DNA of 64,000 nucleotides, from the NCBI GenBank assembly GCA_022661535.1, contig JAKULF010000004.1:1798001-1862000 (forward strand). Reading direction: 5' to 3'. This DNA is from Eutypa lata (Eukaryota > Ascomycota > Sordariomycetes > Xylariales > Diatrypaceae). This document shows, one piece after another, positions 48,577 to 62,454 of this stretch (position 1 is its first letter; the number at the start of each line of letters is the position of its first letter). A model generated the notes under the pieces. It saw nothing but the letters and a program-made list of their open reading frames with translations, was not told the DNA's origin and searched no databases. The translations under genes and the position numbers were made by a program.

Positions 48577-51500
48577 ATTTCCGAGATCGAGTAACTAAGT
48601 TGTCCTTCGATTGTTAATATCAATGGGGACTGCTTGACCAAAAGCAGGGGTTGTAGTATCTTAAGATGTGATAACCGTGCCCCTCTCCCTTTATAAAGAG
48701 CTCGAGTTTCCCGGGATGTTATTCGAACTATAACATCCTATTTCTCAGCGATTCTTCCTAGTCTCCCGGACTCTTAGCATTAATTTATCAAGCGACTATG
48801 TCGTTGTTATTGTAAAGATTACGTTCAGTGTAGGAGGCTAGAACGCTATTAACTTTTTTTTTTAAAAAAAAAAGGGAACCGACGGTTATGCTCGTTCTGC
48901 ACATAGATAAGTATGACGAAGTGCCACTCATGCTCTGGTTCTCCTGAGCCCCCGTAATTAGATATGCCTCCCTATTTTCCATATTCCCACTTGGTTCGCC
49001 TTGAATATTGGCTGGCTATGACACTACATCTAAAAGCTCACCTTCCCTTCCTTCCCCTTTTATGTTCACCGGGGGAATTCATAAATGTACGCAACGCTTT
49101 TGATATCGGGCAGATGCCCCCCCAATTGCTATCTGCTTATTTAAAGCGACCAGCTCGTTTGTGAACCATTGTCTGATTTCCCCGGGCGCGGAGACATGGA
49201 CAGGGAAGTATGTTTACCTACGATATAAGACATATTGGTTCCCATCTCATTAGCATAGGAAACATACGTGTAGGCACAAAGTCTAGCTAGGTAAGAATGG
49301 AAGGATCTTATCATTCAGGTAAACCATTAATATATTATCCTTTTCCTGGACTACATTATGTAATGCCCTGACTAGGAATACATGAATGTCACTTCAAACC
49401 CACCAACACCAATGCTGCTAATCACTATTTACCATACAGCGAAGGAGACGACATCCCATACCTACACCTACGCCGCTCGCTCCACGTCACGCTGCTGGTC
49501 GTGAGTGGGACAATCGGGTACCTGCAGGAAGAAAACGGGATGCGCGGGTGCGAATACTACCCTAAGGAGCATTCCCAGCCCTACAGTTCGCTCTAGGTAC
49601 CCACCTTCGCCATCATAGTCGCACATGCGGTATCTGGAAGCGAGAGAACAGCTACTATGTCAAGTTGGGAACCCGAACTCCTCATTCCTAGAACAGCTGA
49701 GACAGTGGCGGTGATAAGCTCGAAATTGGGCATGACAGCATCAGCTCTCGAGTTTTTACAGCCGTATCTAGTTATGTGCACGTAACCCGCACTCACTAAC
49801 TACATGTATGTATGTATCTATCTCAGGCGGGCTTATGTACATAGGTAGTGAGATCTGGTGGCTTGGATCTTGACTATTAGAACTAAGTTTTGCCGCTTCA
49901 TTTGCATAAGGCTGAGTGGTTGGGCGTGGCCTCGCCTCCCCCTGGCTCGAATCGGGGCTGAAACTATCGAAACTCTACATGTATTGTGGCTTTTGGCGCA
50001 TTGCGTCGAATTCGATGGTCGGCGACGGTTCTGATACAGCACCTACTTCCAGCTAACACTCATGTGAGACATCAAAATGGCTGACATCACACAATTACCC
50101 GCAACTTCTCTCGTGAGGTCACCGGTGCGTATGTATTCTGCAGCCCGTATTCCTATGGCATTACAAGCTCGTATACTATGTATGAGAAAGGTTTAATCCC
50201 ACCTAGCTAAGTAGAGGTCCGAACTGCACATGAAAGCTTGACACAAGCCAGAGGGAGCCTTTCAGTTTGACGAGGGTACGACTTGTTGAAGATGTCAGAG
50301 AAAACCAGGTTTTGTGAATTTGATTGACGAAGACCTGTGATATTCATCGTCTCCCAAGTCAAGAAGACTTTATGATTGACTTGGCGGTGAAGTGTCAAGT
50401 GTACAATACATATCCCAATAATTAAGTTTGTAATGTACCGGACTAACTATCTACATGTAGTAAGTGGAACTGCCAGGGAGCTGAGATGCCTTGGCGCTGG
50501 GGTAAACGGCTAGCATTAAGTATCTAGGTACATACTTGAAGGGCAGAGCGTAAGAGACTGATTATTTGGGTTCTTAAACTTCTTGATACACTTCGTAATG
50601 TCTGAGTGACTGAATAATAAAGCTCGAAATAAACTAAATAGCATTCAAATGCCTACTTTACTTCGTATAATTGGGGAGAGGTTGAGTATTCACTTGCAAC
50701 TACATACATATGACGCCCAAAAGATAGCCGCAACCGAACTTAAATTACTTAACGCAGGGTCTTCGGGGAATTAAGCCCCATCTAAGCTCGTATCCCTAAA
50801 TTTCGTCACTCAAGCGTATCTAATAGCCTGTGGAAAGGCACATAGTCATAGACAGGGTTGAAGATATTCAGAGAAAATGGCAAAAGGAAATATATTCACA
50901 TGTTTCACCTAGGCGCCTCTTCTTTATTTATTAAGCGATGTCTCACAATGAGTTCAAGGCGAACCAGCTATGGCCTCGAAACTTTAGATGATTCTGATTG
51001 GCTAGACACCGCCCTGGTATCAAGGGCTCTGGGGCTCTGGTTCTGGGGGTCTTGCCTCCACCGAACAATTTACTACAAACTTGCATGCACTAAGAACTAG
51101 CCGGCGATCTAAGAAGTCGGCTAGGTTGCCCGGCTGATCACAACTACAGTAGCATTATGTAGCGTCATGGAATGCTAGGTAAGAGGTACCTAGGCCATAA
51201 TAAACTTGAATATGCATAGGTGATAGTGAAGAGCAGATAGTTAAACCGATGCGCGACCGATGACTGTTTAAGGAGTTGAACAGGTTTGCCTACATATTGG
51301 ATTATATTATTGAACTGCGAAACACCTAACTACTATGCGCAGACAAACTTGAGAAGGTGTGATAGTCCAAGAGCCTCTCTGGAAGTCTTCTATGCATAGA
51401 AGGGTTTGAATAGCCAACTTTGGCCTATTTCCCATGAATGCATGCATGCACTATGCGAACTGCTGACAGCTTGATAATGCCAGTTACAACCCACCTGCCC

Positions 51501-51719
51501 ACCTGACAGAATTGGGCTGGCTAACCAATCAACTTGGGTCCCCTTTTGCGCTCATGATCCCATTTTGGAACTACCTCCTAACTATGTAACTACCTACCTA
51601 CATAATGGTATGTACAGATGTGTATGCCCAACATACCTCTTAAAGCCCAAGTTGAAAAGATGTAAAATCTAGACTATGAATGTATTATCCTATTCCAATG
51701 TCACACGAACTTTAAGTGG
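48577..51719. other. Gene-free flank of the AT-rich block
   Basis: No gene is supported. The base composition is ordinary, with scattered GTAT and TACC units (for example 49800-49815 and 51590-51605). There is a T10A10-like palindrome near 48855-48873 and a catgcatgcat-type run near 51435-51450. The N-terminal part of the DUF3435 relic cannot be found here. Confidence 0.55.
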
Positions 51720-54700
51720 TTTAAATTTATTTCTGGAGCTATTCTATTCGGGTTATATATTTTATTCGAATTATATAAAAAATAATTTTACAATCGGCTT
51801 ATTATTTATTACTATACTAGTGTAAAGCTAAAAGCTTATTAATATAAGTTAATTATTATTATTATTTAAAATATTTAATTTTATATACGAATAATTTAAT
51901 TTTTAATGTTATTTATAATGTATTTATATAAAGAACTTTTTAAAATACTTTTAATTAATATTATATATTATATATAACTTTAACGCTTAATTTTTTATAA
52001 AATTAATAATTTTTTTTAAAATATTATTAATATTTTGTTAATTTTTAAATTTTATAATAATTAAGTTTTTAATATTAAATATAATACGTTATCGTTTCGT
52101 AATACGAATAATTTATTAAATAATTAAGTTTTATTATTATCGTTAAAAAGTATTAATAATTTTTTGCGTAAAAGTTACGAATAAAATTATAAATAAAGTT
52201 ATTATAAATCTTTTATAAACGTTATTATAAATGTTATCGCGAATGTTATTATAAGTTTTATTACGATTACTTTTAATATTACGTTTTTATTATAATTATA
52301 ATTTTTTTCGTTATTATAATTATTATAACTTTTTACAATTATTTAATAATCGTTAATTAAAAGCTTTATTATTTAAATTAAAATTAATTAACTTTTATTA
52401 AAAAAAATAACGACGTATAAAAAGATAAAATTTTCGTTAATAATAATAAAATTATAAGATTTATAAAAGTATAACGACGTTAATATAAAAATGTTTTTAA
52501 GGCTTTTAAATATACGATTCTTTAATTAATAATAAAGATTTATTATTTATAAAATTCTTATTTATAAGTTAATATATATTAATATTTATAAATTATAATA
52601 ATATTATTTTTAATTTTTTTTTAAATACTTTTATATTTTTTAAAATTTTAAAAGTATAAAGTAAGTTATATTATTATTTAAAATAATAACTTTTTAAAAA
52701 ATAAAATTATAAAATATATAAAAAAAATTAAAATAAAAAAAATATATAAGCTTTAATTTTATAATATTTTATTATAAATAAATTAATTACTTTATATAAA
52801 TATATTATCGTAAACGTATTAAGTTATTTATAATTAAAATAAGTAATTCGTATTTAAATACTTTATAAATTAAAAGTATTACGATAATTATTTTTTATTT
52901 TTATAATTATATATTTAAAGCTTTTAACGATTTTAAATAAATCGTTATAATTATTTTATAAATAACTTTTAAGGTTTTTATAATTTAATTTAATAAAAGA
53001 TATAATATAAATATTATAATTATAATATTATAAAATAAAATAATTTATTTATTTATATTAATATAAAAGATAAGTTTTTTCGAAATAATTAACGATAACT
53101 TTTTAATTTTTATTAAACTTGTTAATTAATTAATATTAAATAACGTTAAAGTTTACTTTTATATTAAAATACGTAACGTATTTTTAATAAAAAATTAAGC
53201 TTTTTTTTATATAAAAGATTTTAAAAAAAAAAAAACCGGAAAAATTAATTATTATTTTTTTAATTTAATATTTAAATTAATTAATATATTTTCAAATAAC
53301 GATATTAACTTAATTATTAAATATATAAATTTAATAATTATTATTATTATTATTTTCGTTAAAATCTTTTAAAGCTTTTTTTTATTTTTAAAATATATAA
53401 AAAATAACGTTTTTATTAACGTAAAAAATATAAATTTACTATTAAGCGAAAAGTAATATATTAATAATAATTTTTTTTTATTTATTTTCGAAATTAAAAA
53501 TAAATATTTTTAATTTATAAATATTTATTTTTTTTATTAATTTCTTATAACTTTTTATTAATTAATTATATTAAATTTAAATTTAATTAAAAATAATATC
53601 GAAATATTAATTATACGTTAACTTTATATATATATTATTAATAACGTTAAAAAAAAGCATATAATAACGATTAATTTTATAAATATTATCGAAACTTAAT
53701 ATTTTAAAATATCGCTTTTATATTTTAATATATTAAAAATAAATTTATATAACTTTAACGATATAATTAAAATTATTATTTTCGTATTTAATTTAATAAA
53801 AGAAATTATTATTTTAAAAAAACTTAATAAAGATTTAAGTATTAATAAAGTTATTAAGCTTTTTATAATAATATTTTTATATATAATTTTTTATATTTTT
53901 TAAAAAGATAATATAATTAAAGTATGTTTATTTAAAAACCGTATAAATCTTTCGTAATTAAATATTTGTTATTATTATATTACGAATTATTAATTTTTTT
54001 TTATTAATAAAACGATAAGCTTTTAAATAATTTATAATATCGTTAAAAAATTCGTAATTATATTTCGTTTTTAAGAAATCGTAAAGTACGAATATTTATT
54101 TATAATCGATAAACTTATTAACTTTAATAAAACTTATAAAAAAATAATCGTTTTTATACGTTATAAATCGCTAAATATTATAACTTTTAATTTAATAAAT
54201 CGCGTTATAATTATAATATACGTAATATTTTATATATTAATTTTTAAAGTTAAGATTTATTTCGTTATATTTAATAAGTTAAAAGTTATAACGAAAGATA
54301 AAAATATTTATATTCGTTATTAATAAATTTATCGTATTAAAATTTAAATCGTTTTTCGAAAAGTTCAAAAATTATATTATTTTAAAAAGTACGTAATAAT
54401 TATTAAAAAACGATTATAAAGATATAAATTTAACGAATTTTAATTATAAACGATTACGAAATAATAATAATAAAGTAATTTAATTAAAGAAAATATAAAA
54501 ATAATTATATTTATTAATTAAATTTAATAAATTTATAATAAATAAATTAAGTAAGCTTTTAACTTTATATTAATGTAATAATAAATGGTAAATTAATTAT
54601 AAAATTATTTTTTATATAATTTAAATAAAATATATAACTTAAATAAAATAACTTTATTTTTATTATTTTAGTTTACTTTTTATATATATATATTTATCTT

Positions 54701-54835
54701 TTATATTTATTTTTTTTAATTTAACGATAATTAAAGTACGAAGTATTTTATTTCATTTATTTATTCTTTATTTATATACTTATATATTATATTTATTATT
54801 TATATATATATATATCTCTTTCATTTTAACTTATA
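51720..54835. mobile_element. AT-rich, RIP-mutated block (probable dead transposon)
   Basis: About 3.1 kb of extremely AT-rich sequence with abrupt edges. CpA and its complement TpG are almost absent (only a handful of instances), TpA is very abundant, and CpG is retained. That is the signature of repeat-induced point mutation, which changes CpA to TpA in duplicated DNA, rather than of loss of methylated CpG. All six frames are closed by stops, so the original element cannot be named. No terminal repeats or target-site duplication are visible by eye at the edges. Confidence 0.8.
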
Positions 54836-56762
54836 ACCTCGTAAAGAGTGTAGTCTTCGGTGTTTATTTTGAATATGTATTCCTCGTATACTTAAGAATT
54901 TATGTGATTAAGCTGTTGTTTAATATTTGGCCTTTTCTTGTTAAACTTGATTTTAAAAGCTGTAGTGATCTGCGCCTCGGTTAATGCTTTATAATAACTC
55001 GCAGTTTCGGTCCACGTAATTAATGTTAGCAACTGCCGATCGACCCATGTAGATACCTACCTAGTAGTTAGTAACATACAGTATAACCTCGTGCCTTGCT
55101 ACCCCTGTGCCCCCAAAGCCCTTAGAATCGAACGTTCCCAATTACGAAGTACGTTGTTAAATATTGAAGAGAGGATTACACCCAGACACACACCAAACCA
55201 ATTGAATCCTTCAATAATTCCTATCTTTCGTAATTAGCACAAGGAGTTCCGTGCTTAACAAGGATCCCATATACATAGCTCATCTGACGCTAGAGAGGAG
55301 CTTAGAAAGTCTGACTTGACATTATAGGCATTGCCTAATATACGAATCAATAATAAACCACTACGAATATTCATCCTCAAACTCAAATACTGGCAGCAAT
55401 CCGTCCATCCGAAAGTTTGATAACCGCTGGCTTGTTCACTTAGAAAGCGTTGAGGTGCTGGCCAAAGCTCTAGTAATCCACTAATAGCACTATCTCCTTG
55501 GAAGTTACCTCTAGCGGCACAACCCCCCGTTGTAATCTGGCGGCCGACCCTCAATTGAACGAAGCTTCATTTATCGATACCCCATCCATCTTTGATCAGA
55601 CCTGGATTTCAAAAAATTAATTTAACGCCCTTAACACATTCAAGCTCTTGCACCCAAAAAGTGGTCGGACAAGTTACTCACCACCCAACTTTCAAAGAAA
55701 GCAAATACCTAAGCTTCAGGTAGTTGTCTATCTACACCACCTTAGGTAGACTTTAAGGAAAGAGCGACGACAACAAGGTACGACGATCAGCCACACAAAC
55801 TACCTGCACACCTAGGGACAACCTTAGCAAGATATTGGCCGAATCTCCGGGTTATTCAACAAGATCTATTGGATTATTCACAACTCTTTCTTTCCGACGC
55901 GACAACTGCTTACGACTCATATACGTACCAATCACACGTACTTACATATACCTAGGTGATTCTCTCTTCGGAAGCTGGCAACATTGAATATCACACAGCC
56001 AATACCAACGACGTCACGTCATAGGCTCATACCTGATCGGTTATCTACTGCAACCCTGGGTACGGATCTCATTAGAAGTAAACCAAAAGAAAGCAAGCCA
56101 AACTACATGCAGTTGATTTCTAAGAGGCAATACTCTGGACTAGAAGTTTCCCTGAAGATCTTTTTCCATTCCGACCACTACTGCTGTCCGCATCCGCAAC
56201 CACGCCCACATCATTTCCCTTAGAAGAAACCTTCTCAAAGCACGCACGAGACACCGCATAAACGCCCAACCTAAGTACCCAATATCCAACATCCAACAGG
56301 CCAAGAAGGAACAAGAACTAAAAGAATTCGAATTAAGTGTTGGAGGAGATATTTACTGAATTCCGGTAACTTTAGCCCACCAACTTCATCATTATTCTTT
56401 CAACATACCTTTCACAATTGTGTTGTGTTGCCACGAATATATATATATTGTGCAGAGCGGCTGCATCGCATCGATCGATCGCAATTCATTTGTGTGTGTG
56501 CACGAACGAACGGAAGCACACGCAAGGCATCACCCTTTGTGGCGATTAAATCGATTATTCATTCGCTCATTCTTAGAAACGGCAAATAGCCCGGCGCGCG
56601 GCAGTGCTAGTCCAGTTCCAGTCGCAGTCTCAGACTTGGTCGCAATTGCACTCGTAGTTTCGGTTACTATTACAAGACACCAAGAATTCGTATTACCAGT
56701 AGGAATTTTTCTTTTCTAGTATATACAGGTAGACGACAAGAAAAGACAAGAAAAGACAGACA
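54836..56762. other. Intergenic; promoter and long leader of the Pal1 gene
   Basis: No gene is supported. Normal composition resumes abruptly at the left edge. The right half (56000-56760) is C/A-rich with short simple runs and probably forms the promoter and 5' leader of the gene at 56763. Confidence 0.5.
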
Positions 56763-58837
56763 ATGTCAGTTGCGCAGGGAGATCTTTTAGGTAAGTTTGC
56801 TATGTATTTATTTATTGAATTCCTTATCGCATTGTACCTTTGTCGCGCAAACACTGGCTGTCAGAAGAAGCAAACGACGAAACAACACCAACCATCCATC
56901 CCAGCCCCAAGAAAAACCCTAATTTTGGCTATGCGTCATCCACTTCGTACAATGAATGCTTGAATTCCCCCCCAAGCGATCATCACCAGACCCCTTTTCC
57001 TATCAATCATTTTGGTGTATTTCTTTGTGGATACAATCAGGGAGAAAGGGGTTCGTTTGAGCAGTGGTCCACTTGAGCCGTGTCATCTTAAAAGATTGCT
57101 GTTTCATCTTGCCTATCACGGCCTGTCAATCCCTACCATATGAAATCCAAGACTCGCTAATATTCTTGTTTTGTTTGCTCCTGCAACAGGCCTAGGCCAG
57201 TCCGATAATCGACCGTCGTCATCATCCTCTCATGCGGCAGGACTAACCCTCAATCTTTCTTCTAATAATCCATTCCGTAACCGCGCAGCTTCCCCCAACA
57301 ACTTCTCTCCTCCACCTCATTCCCCATTTGACGATCCTCCCGCCCGTCCTGTCTCGAGAAACCCTTTTCTCGATCCTCTCAATCAACCTCCTACTCAGCG
57401 CACCGCTTCCCCAGACAAGATGGCCTCTTCTAGGGATACGACTTCGCCTAGCGCTGAAGAGTTGTTTGTAAGTTACCACTTTGCGCGTCCTCGCCGAAAT
57501 TTGATGTTGGCGGATATCTTATTGACATCTATCTAGGACAATCTTATCATCGATGATGGAAATGGTAAAAAGCCGTTGAGTCGACCAAACGGCGACCGAC
57601 CTGCAGCGAACCGTCCTTCTGGCGGACCCGGATCCCGTCGTGGAGAGCACGCTCCACGGGGTCGCGGGCCTCCTCCCAGCTCGCATCGACCGACGCGATC
57701 GCAGGAAGAGGCTTTGAGAGCACGCAAACCTGAGAGTAAACCCAAGGAACTCAACATCTTCGAATCCCCGCCACGGAAGCGATCTGAAGCTCGTCCGCGA
57801 CGCAATAGTGATACGTCGGTGTTGGAAATTGAGAAGCCGATGACGGAAGAAGAGAAGAAAAGACGCAAGGATCGCGATAGACGTCATCGTGATCAGAAGT
57901 CTCGACCGAGCCGCAAGCTCGATGTCATCGACAAATTGGATGCCACTGGTATATACGGCGGCGGACGTAAGTCTTATTATTTTGACATGACACGATTAAC
58001 AGTTTACTGATATCCTATATATAAGTGTTCCACCACGACGGCCCATTCGATGCTTGCAACCCCCACCGAAACCGCAAAGGTAGCCGGCGTGCACCGATGC
58101 ACGCATTTGCTAAGGACTCGGCTAACAACTCGATCGGCGGGGCTGGTCCTATCAATGCACGGCCTGACCATGCCGCTATCATGGGTTATCATGATGATGA
58201 AGCTTTCAAGGATTATGCGGCTGGAGCGAAAGACCTCAAATACCCTGCACCGCGTAGCGGCAAAGACCCTGCCTTGTTTGATCCCAAAGGACAAGAATCT
58301 ATTCATGGCGACGAATCGCTTGGCCTTGGGACGTCTACCTTCTTGGAAGGTGCACCTGCTCCTCGAACGGCCATTCAACGACGTGAAGCAGAGATGGCAC
58401 AGGAGACCATGGAAAACGGGTTGCAGAGAAAGAAGTCACTGGCACAACGAATTCGACATATTAACCGCGGTCCTAGCACTTCGGGACGCATAACTAGTCC
58501 GGATGCTGCTCGATCACCACGGTCAGGCGACATGCCTTCAGCAAACAGCCGTGGCGAGAGAAACCCGTTCTTCAATGAGTTTGATACGACCGAGGAACAG
58601 ATCACAGTGAAAGGGAAGGACTCGAACCCTAGATCTCCAGGTAGTCCAGATGAATACGCTCCGGCTCTCGAGCGTCGAGTCACAGCGGATGCTGCTACTT
58701 CTCTGGACGGCGGTGCTCGACCACAGGGTGGTGGTTTCATGCAGCGTGTCAAGAGTTTGAAAGGTGGACGACGACAACGGCCGGAACAAAACCATGGTCC
58801 TCCACCGGCAGCTTCTAACCAAGGCACTGCTCTCTAA
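56763..58837 (+). CDS. pal1: Pal1-family cell morphology protein
   Basis: Four exons, 56763-56790, 57190-57467, 57537-57966 and 58026-58837, close in phase and give 515 residues. Exon 1 is only 28 nt and is followed by a 399 nt intron, long for this window. The N-terminus is Ser/Pro/Asn-rich and contains NPF tripeptides (NPFRN, NPFLD) that can bind EH-domain endocytic adaptors. The Pal1 core has a basic EEKKRRKDRDRR region, DVIDKLDATGIYGGG, then FHHDGPFDACNPHRNRKG split by intron 3, and the MHAFAKDS and GGAGPINARPDHA blocks. The C-terminal third is disordered, with another NPF. Pal1 in fission yeast maintains cylindrical shape at the cell cortex, and its relatives are endocytic coat factors. 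The conservation of the core makes this identification firm. Confidence 0.92.
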
Positions 58838-60524
58838 GGGCGACTACTTTCAAGCATGGTCATGTTTGCACGGATCTTGAAAGCAAGGCCGTATTGGAAG
58901 TCTTTACGCGCTGTTGCCGTTTATCTATAACTAGCATCTCAGAAGCCATTCTTCCGAGAGTGACGGCCAATCACGCTGAAGATGTTTCAGGAACCCTTGA
59001 CAGCTCCCGCTCAACTTCCAACGAACGAAGCTAAGGTGTCCCGATAGGGCTAGTGGGAGTGAAGTTGGAGCAAATATGATAGGAAATACGAGGCAATGAC
59101 GGCTTCGCGGCTACTCCTTGTTTGGCACCGGATCTTTTTTTGTTAGGATACCTACCTGTGTTTGCAAGGAGAAATGAATGCAGTCTCGCCAGTGTCGTTG
59201 GTGAGAGGACTGGCTGTGGTGGAAATCCAGGGGGAACTCCGCAGCAAATCGCTGCGCATGGTATACAACTTTGCTGTAACTGTATTTTACGAAAATTCCT
59301 ACAGATTGATAAAGTTCATGAAATACTTTAATGATATCGAGATCTGTAGCAGGCTTGTGAATCTTTGCCGGGGTGACGATAACCCCCACCCCCAAAATGA
59401 TGGGTCAGAGAAATAGGGGGTTAGATAACTACTAGACTAATTGCCCTTGCATCACGCACACCCCCTCTACGGAGTCTCTCAAGGGTTAATTTTAACGGCA
59501 TTTCCCAGCTTGACACCACTACGAGATAACAAACGCAAAGCTAAAGAGAGATCTTTCTTGCAGTGATGTCATCGTACACTATGAATTAACTTCCGCTGGA
59601 GCGGGCCGGTGTTTCATGCATGGATTCTTTTTAAAATCGTCTGAAGTCGCAAGATCACCAAAGATTTGCATAGGTACCAAACGCAGGTTATGTTTGTTTG
59701 TATGTACCTACATACAGGTATGTACTACTCGTCACCTTTTGTCCATTTGTGGTTTACGTATGTGGTGACCTATGTAGGTGTCATACATTGAAGATTGTAT
59801 TGTACATAAATGTATACTGTATCAATCAGTAAAATACAGTTTAGGAATGGGGAGCCAAAGGGGATGATGTCTTCTGTCAAAATAAGAAGTTGTCATATTA
59901 ACACCTGCCTACATACTCAAGGCGCTCTCGTGCTATAACGGCTAGGTGTTGTGACTCGACGGTTAGATAAAAAGGTTACTAAACACTTTGCTTAAGCCTC
60001 AGCATTGACGAGTGGAATCTTGCGGGGAGGGAGCTCCCTACATGTAGGTGGAATATCATTGATACTGAAGCGAGTTCTTTTTGCTATGAGGTAACTACCT
60101 AGAGGTAGCTACCTAACCTAGTAGGTATTTGGATTTATATATGTACGTACATGTATGTAGCATCCATGCTGGCCGGTTGTTGCCACTCGTGAACAGCCGT
60201 CCACCAAACCGTCTGGCCAATCTTTCCAACAGAACGACGACGAACACATCCTGGCCTTCCCGTACTACCATGGTAGCTCGTTTTAGTTCAATTCTGCTGT
60301 TATTATTGTTATATTGTACTCTATTGATGGTCTTATGGATACGATGTACATACCTTTGACCTAAGTCTCGATTACCTACCTAAGCATCTACCTAATCTGC
60401 CTTACGAATTCTATCCCACTCACTCACTATCCAGGTACTCACTTAGTCAGGGGCAGCTAGCTGTATCAAACTAGCAGCAACTGAGCGTCACCCAGTGGCA
60501 GCTTTCCCGTCAGGAAATACGACT
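58838..60524. other. Intergenic region with GGTA/GTAC-type repeats
   Basis: No gene is supported. The first few hundred bases are presumably the Pal1 3' UTR. Tetranucleotide units of the TACC/GTAC family recur around 59690-59780 and 60090-60160. The last 100 bases lead to the next start codon. Confidence 0.5.
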
Positions 60525-62454
60525 ATGGCCGGCCAAGAAGGAAGAGGAGGAGGGGGAGGAGTTGGCGGCGGTGGTGAATCTCCAGCCCCACAATCGCCCC
60601 CGGCCATCTCCTCCACCCGCCTAGATCCCGTCTCCGCAGCCACGCTGTACGACCTCGAGGTCTCCCGGCGCCGAGCCCGCAGCAGGGGACCCCTAGTGAT
60701 GCGCACGGGGTGTAGGGAAATCGACGTGGAGGCGCTGCTCAGCGCCGGCTTCGAGAGGGGCTGCGTCGTCGGCGTTAGTGCTGAGGATGTCGATTTCGGG
60801 GTCTTGGTGAGTGAGTGAACTGTCAGTTAGTTAGTTGTCGGCCGCTGTGTCTCTTTATTTATTTCACCAGTTGGTCCATTGCACGAAGGGAAGGAGTATA
60901 GGAGCGGCCGGCATCATTGCTAACGAACAGACTATCTAGATCGGTCTCCAGACAATCGCGCATTCTCTCGTCTCTCATGGGGCTGGAAACGATGACAATG
61001 ACAAGGATAAGGATATAAATCCGCGTTCGGGTCGCCCGCGTGCAGCTATAATCACCACACTGGCGGTCACGGCTATCCTACCCCTGCTCCGGGACGTCAT
61101 CAAGGCACAGGTGCTCTCCAAGCTTGGCCCTACGGCCGCGCTGCCGGGCGCTGTAGGTGCCGAGGTGAGGGCTTGTCTGGAGTGCATCTCCATCTCCCAG
61201 GTCTTCGATATCGAGGGTTTGTGGGAAGTCATCACCGAGCTCGAGATGCCACCATCGCCGCCTGAGCAGCCTGTGGACCGAGAAGCTGGTGGTGGCGGTG
61301 GTACGAGTGGTAGTACAAGTGCTGATGAAAAGGGGCCGGCTGTAGAAAAAGACTTTAGCAAAACACTGCCGCCGGCACAATCCGATCAGATACCACCCCA
61401 ACCACAACCGGCACCGGCACCACCGCTGCCTTTATCTCCGCTACCATTACCGTCAATATCGCCACCCAAGCGCCCGCGTGCAAGGGACAAGATGGACGAG
61501 ATAGGAGACAGCGAGGATGAGGGGGAGGAGCTCTCACTCGCATCCTCATCCTCGTCACCGCTATCGCCGCCTCCTCCTAGCCCGCCAGCAATCGCGGCAG
61601 AGCCACTTCCCCAACCTCAACCTCAGCCTCAGCCGCAACCAGAACCAGAACCAGAACCAGAACCGGGAGAGGGACAGAAAGAGAATCGGCCAGAGGAAGC
61701 AAAAGGAGAACCACGACCAAACTCCCACATCCCGTATATGATCCTCATAACCCACTTCTCGAACCTCCTCACAACGCTCTTCACGCAGCGTGACAAGACC
61801 GGCGCTCACGCCATCCTGAACCTACTATCCTCGCACCTGAGGTATCTAGCACGAGCATCATCTTCCTCTCGTCCAGGGCCGCTAATCATGCTCCTAAACT
61901 CAACATCTCCTTCCCCCTCACCTAACCTCAACACCAACACCACCACGAACCCCAACAACCCCCAATATCAAGGACCCCCACAACCACCTCAACCAGAAGA
62001 ACGAGGGCCAATGAACCACCGCCGCCCCCTCGACCCCACCCTACGCTCTATCTTCAACCCCCCGGATCATTCAACCGCTAGTACCAGTGGGGGGATGACG
62101 GCGGCGCGCCGCAACAAACCCGCCTACGGCGCTACGTTCGCCCAGTTCTTGGACTTGCACCTCCTGTGCACGCGGGTGCCGAGGGGGCGCGCCGATGCTG
62201 AGGCGCTTGTCGCCCCTGGCCCCGGGGTGGGGATGGCAGGTGTGAGGTATGCGTGGGTTGTTGAGGTGCTGTTGGATGAGGTTGGGGTTTGGGAGTGGAG
62301 GGATGGGGGTGGGCGTGTAGATGGGGAGAAAGAGGTACGGTGGTCGCGTAGGTGTAGGGAGCAGATGTGGGGGGCTGTTGATGTGAGGGATGGTACGAGG
62401 GTTGTGGATGTGGTTTTGAGGGGTGTTGGTGCTGGGGTTGGGACTAGAAATTAA
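60525..62454 (+). CDS. RecA/Rad51-paralogue-like protein with degenerate Walker A
   Basis: Two exons, 60525-60806 and 60940-62454, are joined in phase 0 across a 133 nt intron and give 598 residues. ATG 60525 is the first in-frame ATG; the frame upstream has only GTG. The N-terminus is Gly-rich. Residues about 60-110 read PLVMRTGCREIDVEALLSAGFERGCVVGVSAED, followed by IGLQTIAHSLV after the splice. This is the RecA-fold entry, where the usual GKT P-loop is replaced by acidic residues. PRAAIITT resembles the next core strand. A central Pro/Glu/Gln linker (about 225-310) is encoded by hexanucleotide repeats. A conserved-looking C-terminal part reads IPYMILITHFSNLLTTLF. Rad51 paralogues of this type act in homologous recombination. 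ATP binding is doubtful here, so a structural subunit role is my inference. Confidence 0.6.
61608..61665 (+). repeat. In-frame hexanucleotide repeats (Pro-Gln, Pro-Glu)
   Basis: Tandem CCTCAG/CCAGAA-type six-base units inside exon 2 of the RecA-like gene encode alternating Pro-Gln then Pro-Glu. Unit gain or loss keeps the frame, so linker length may vary between strains. Confidence 0.85.
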
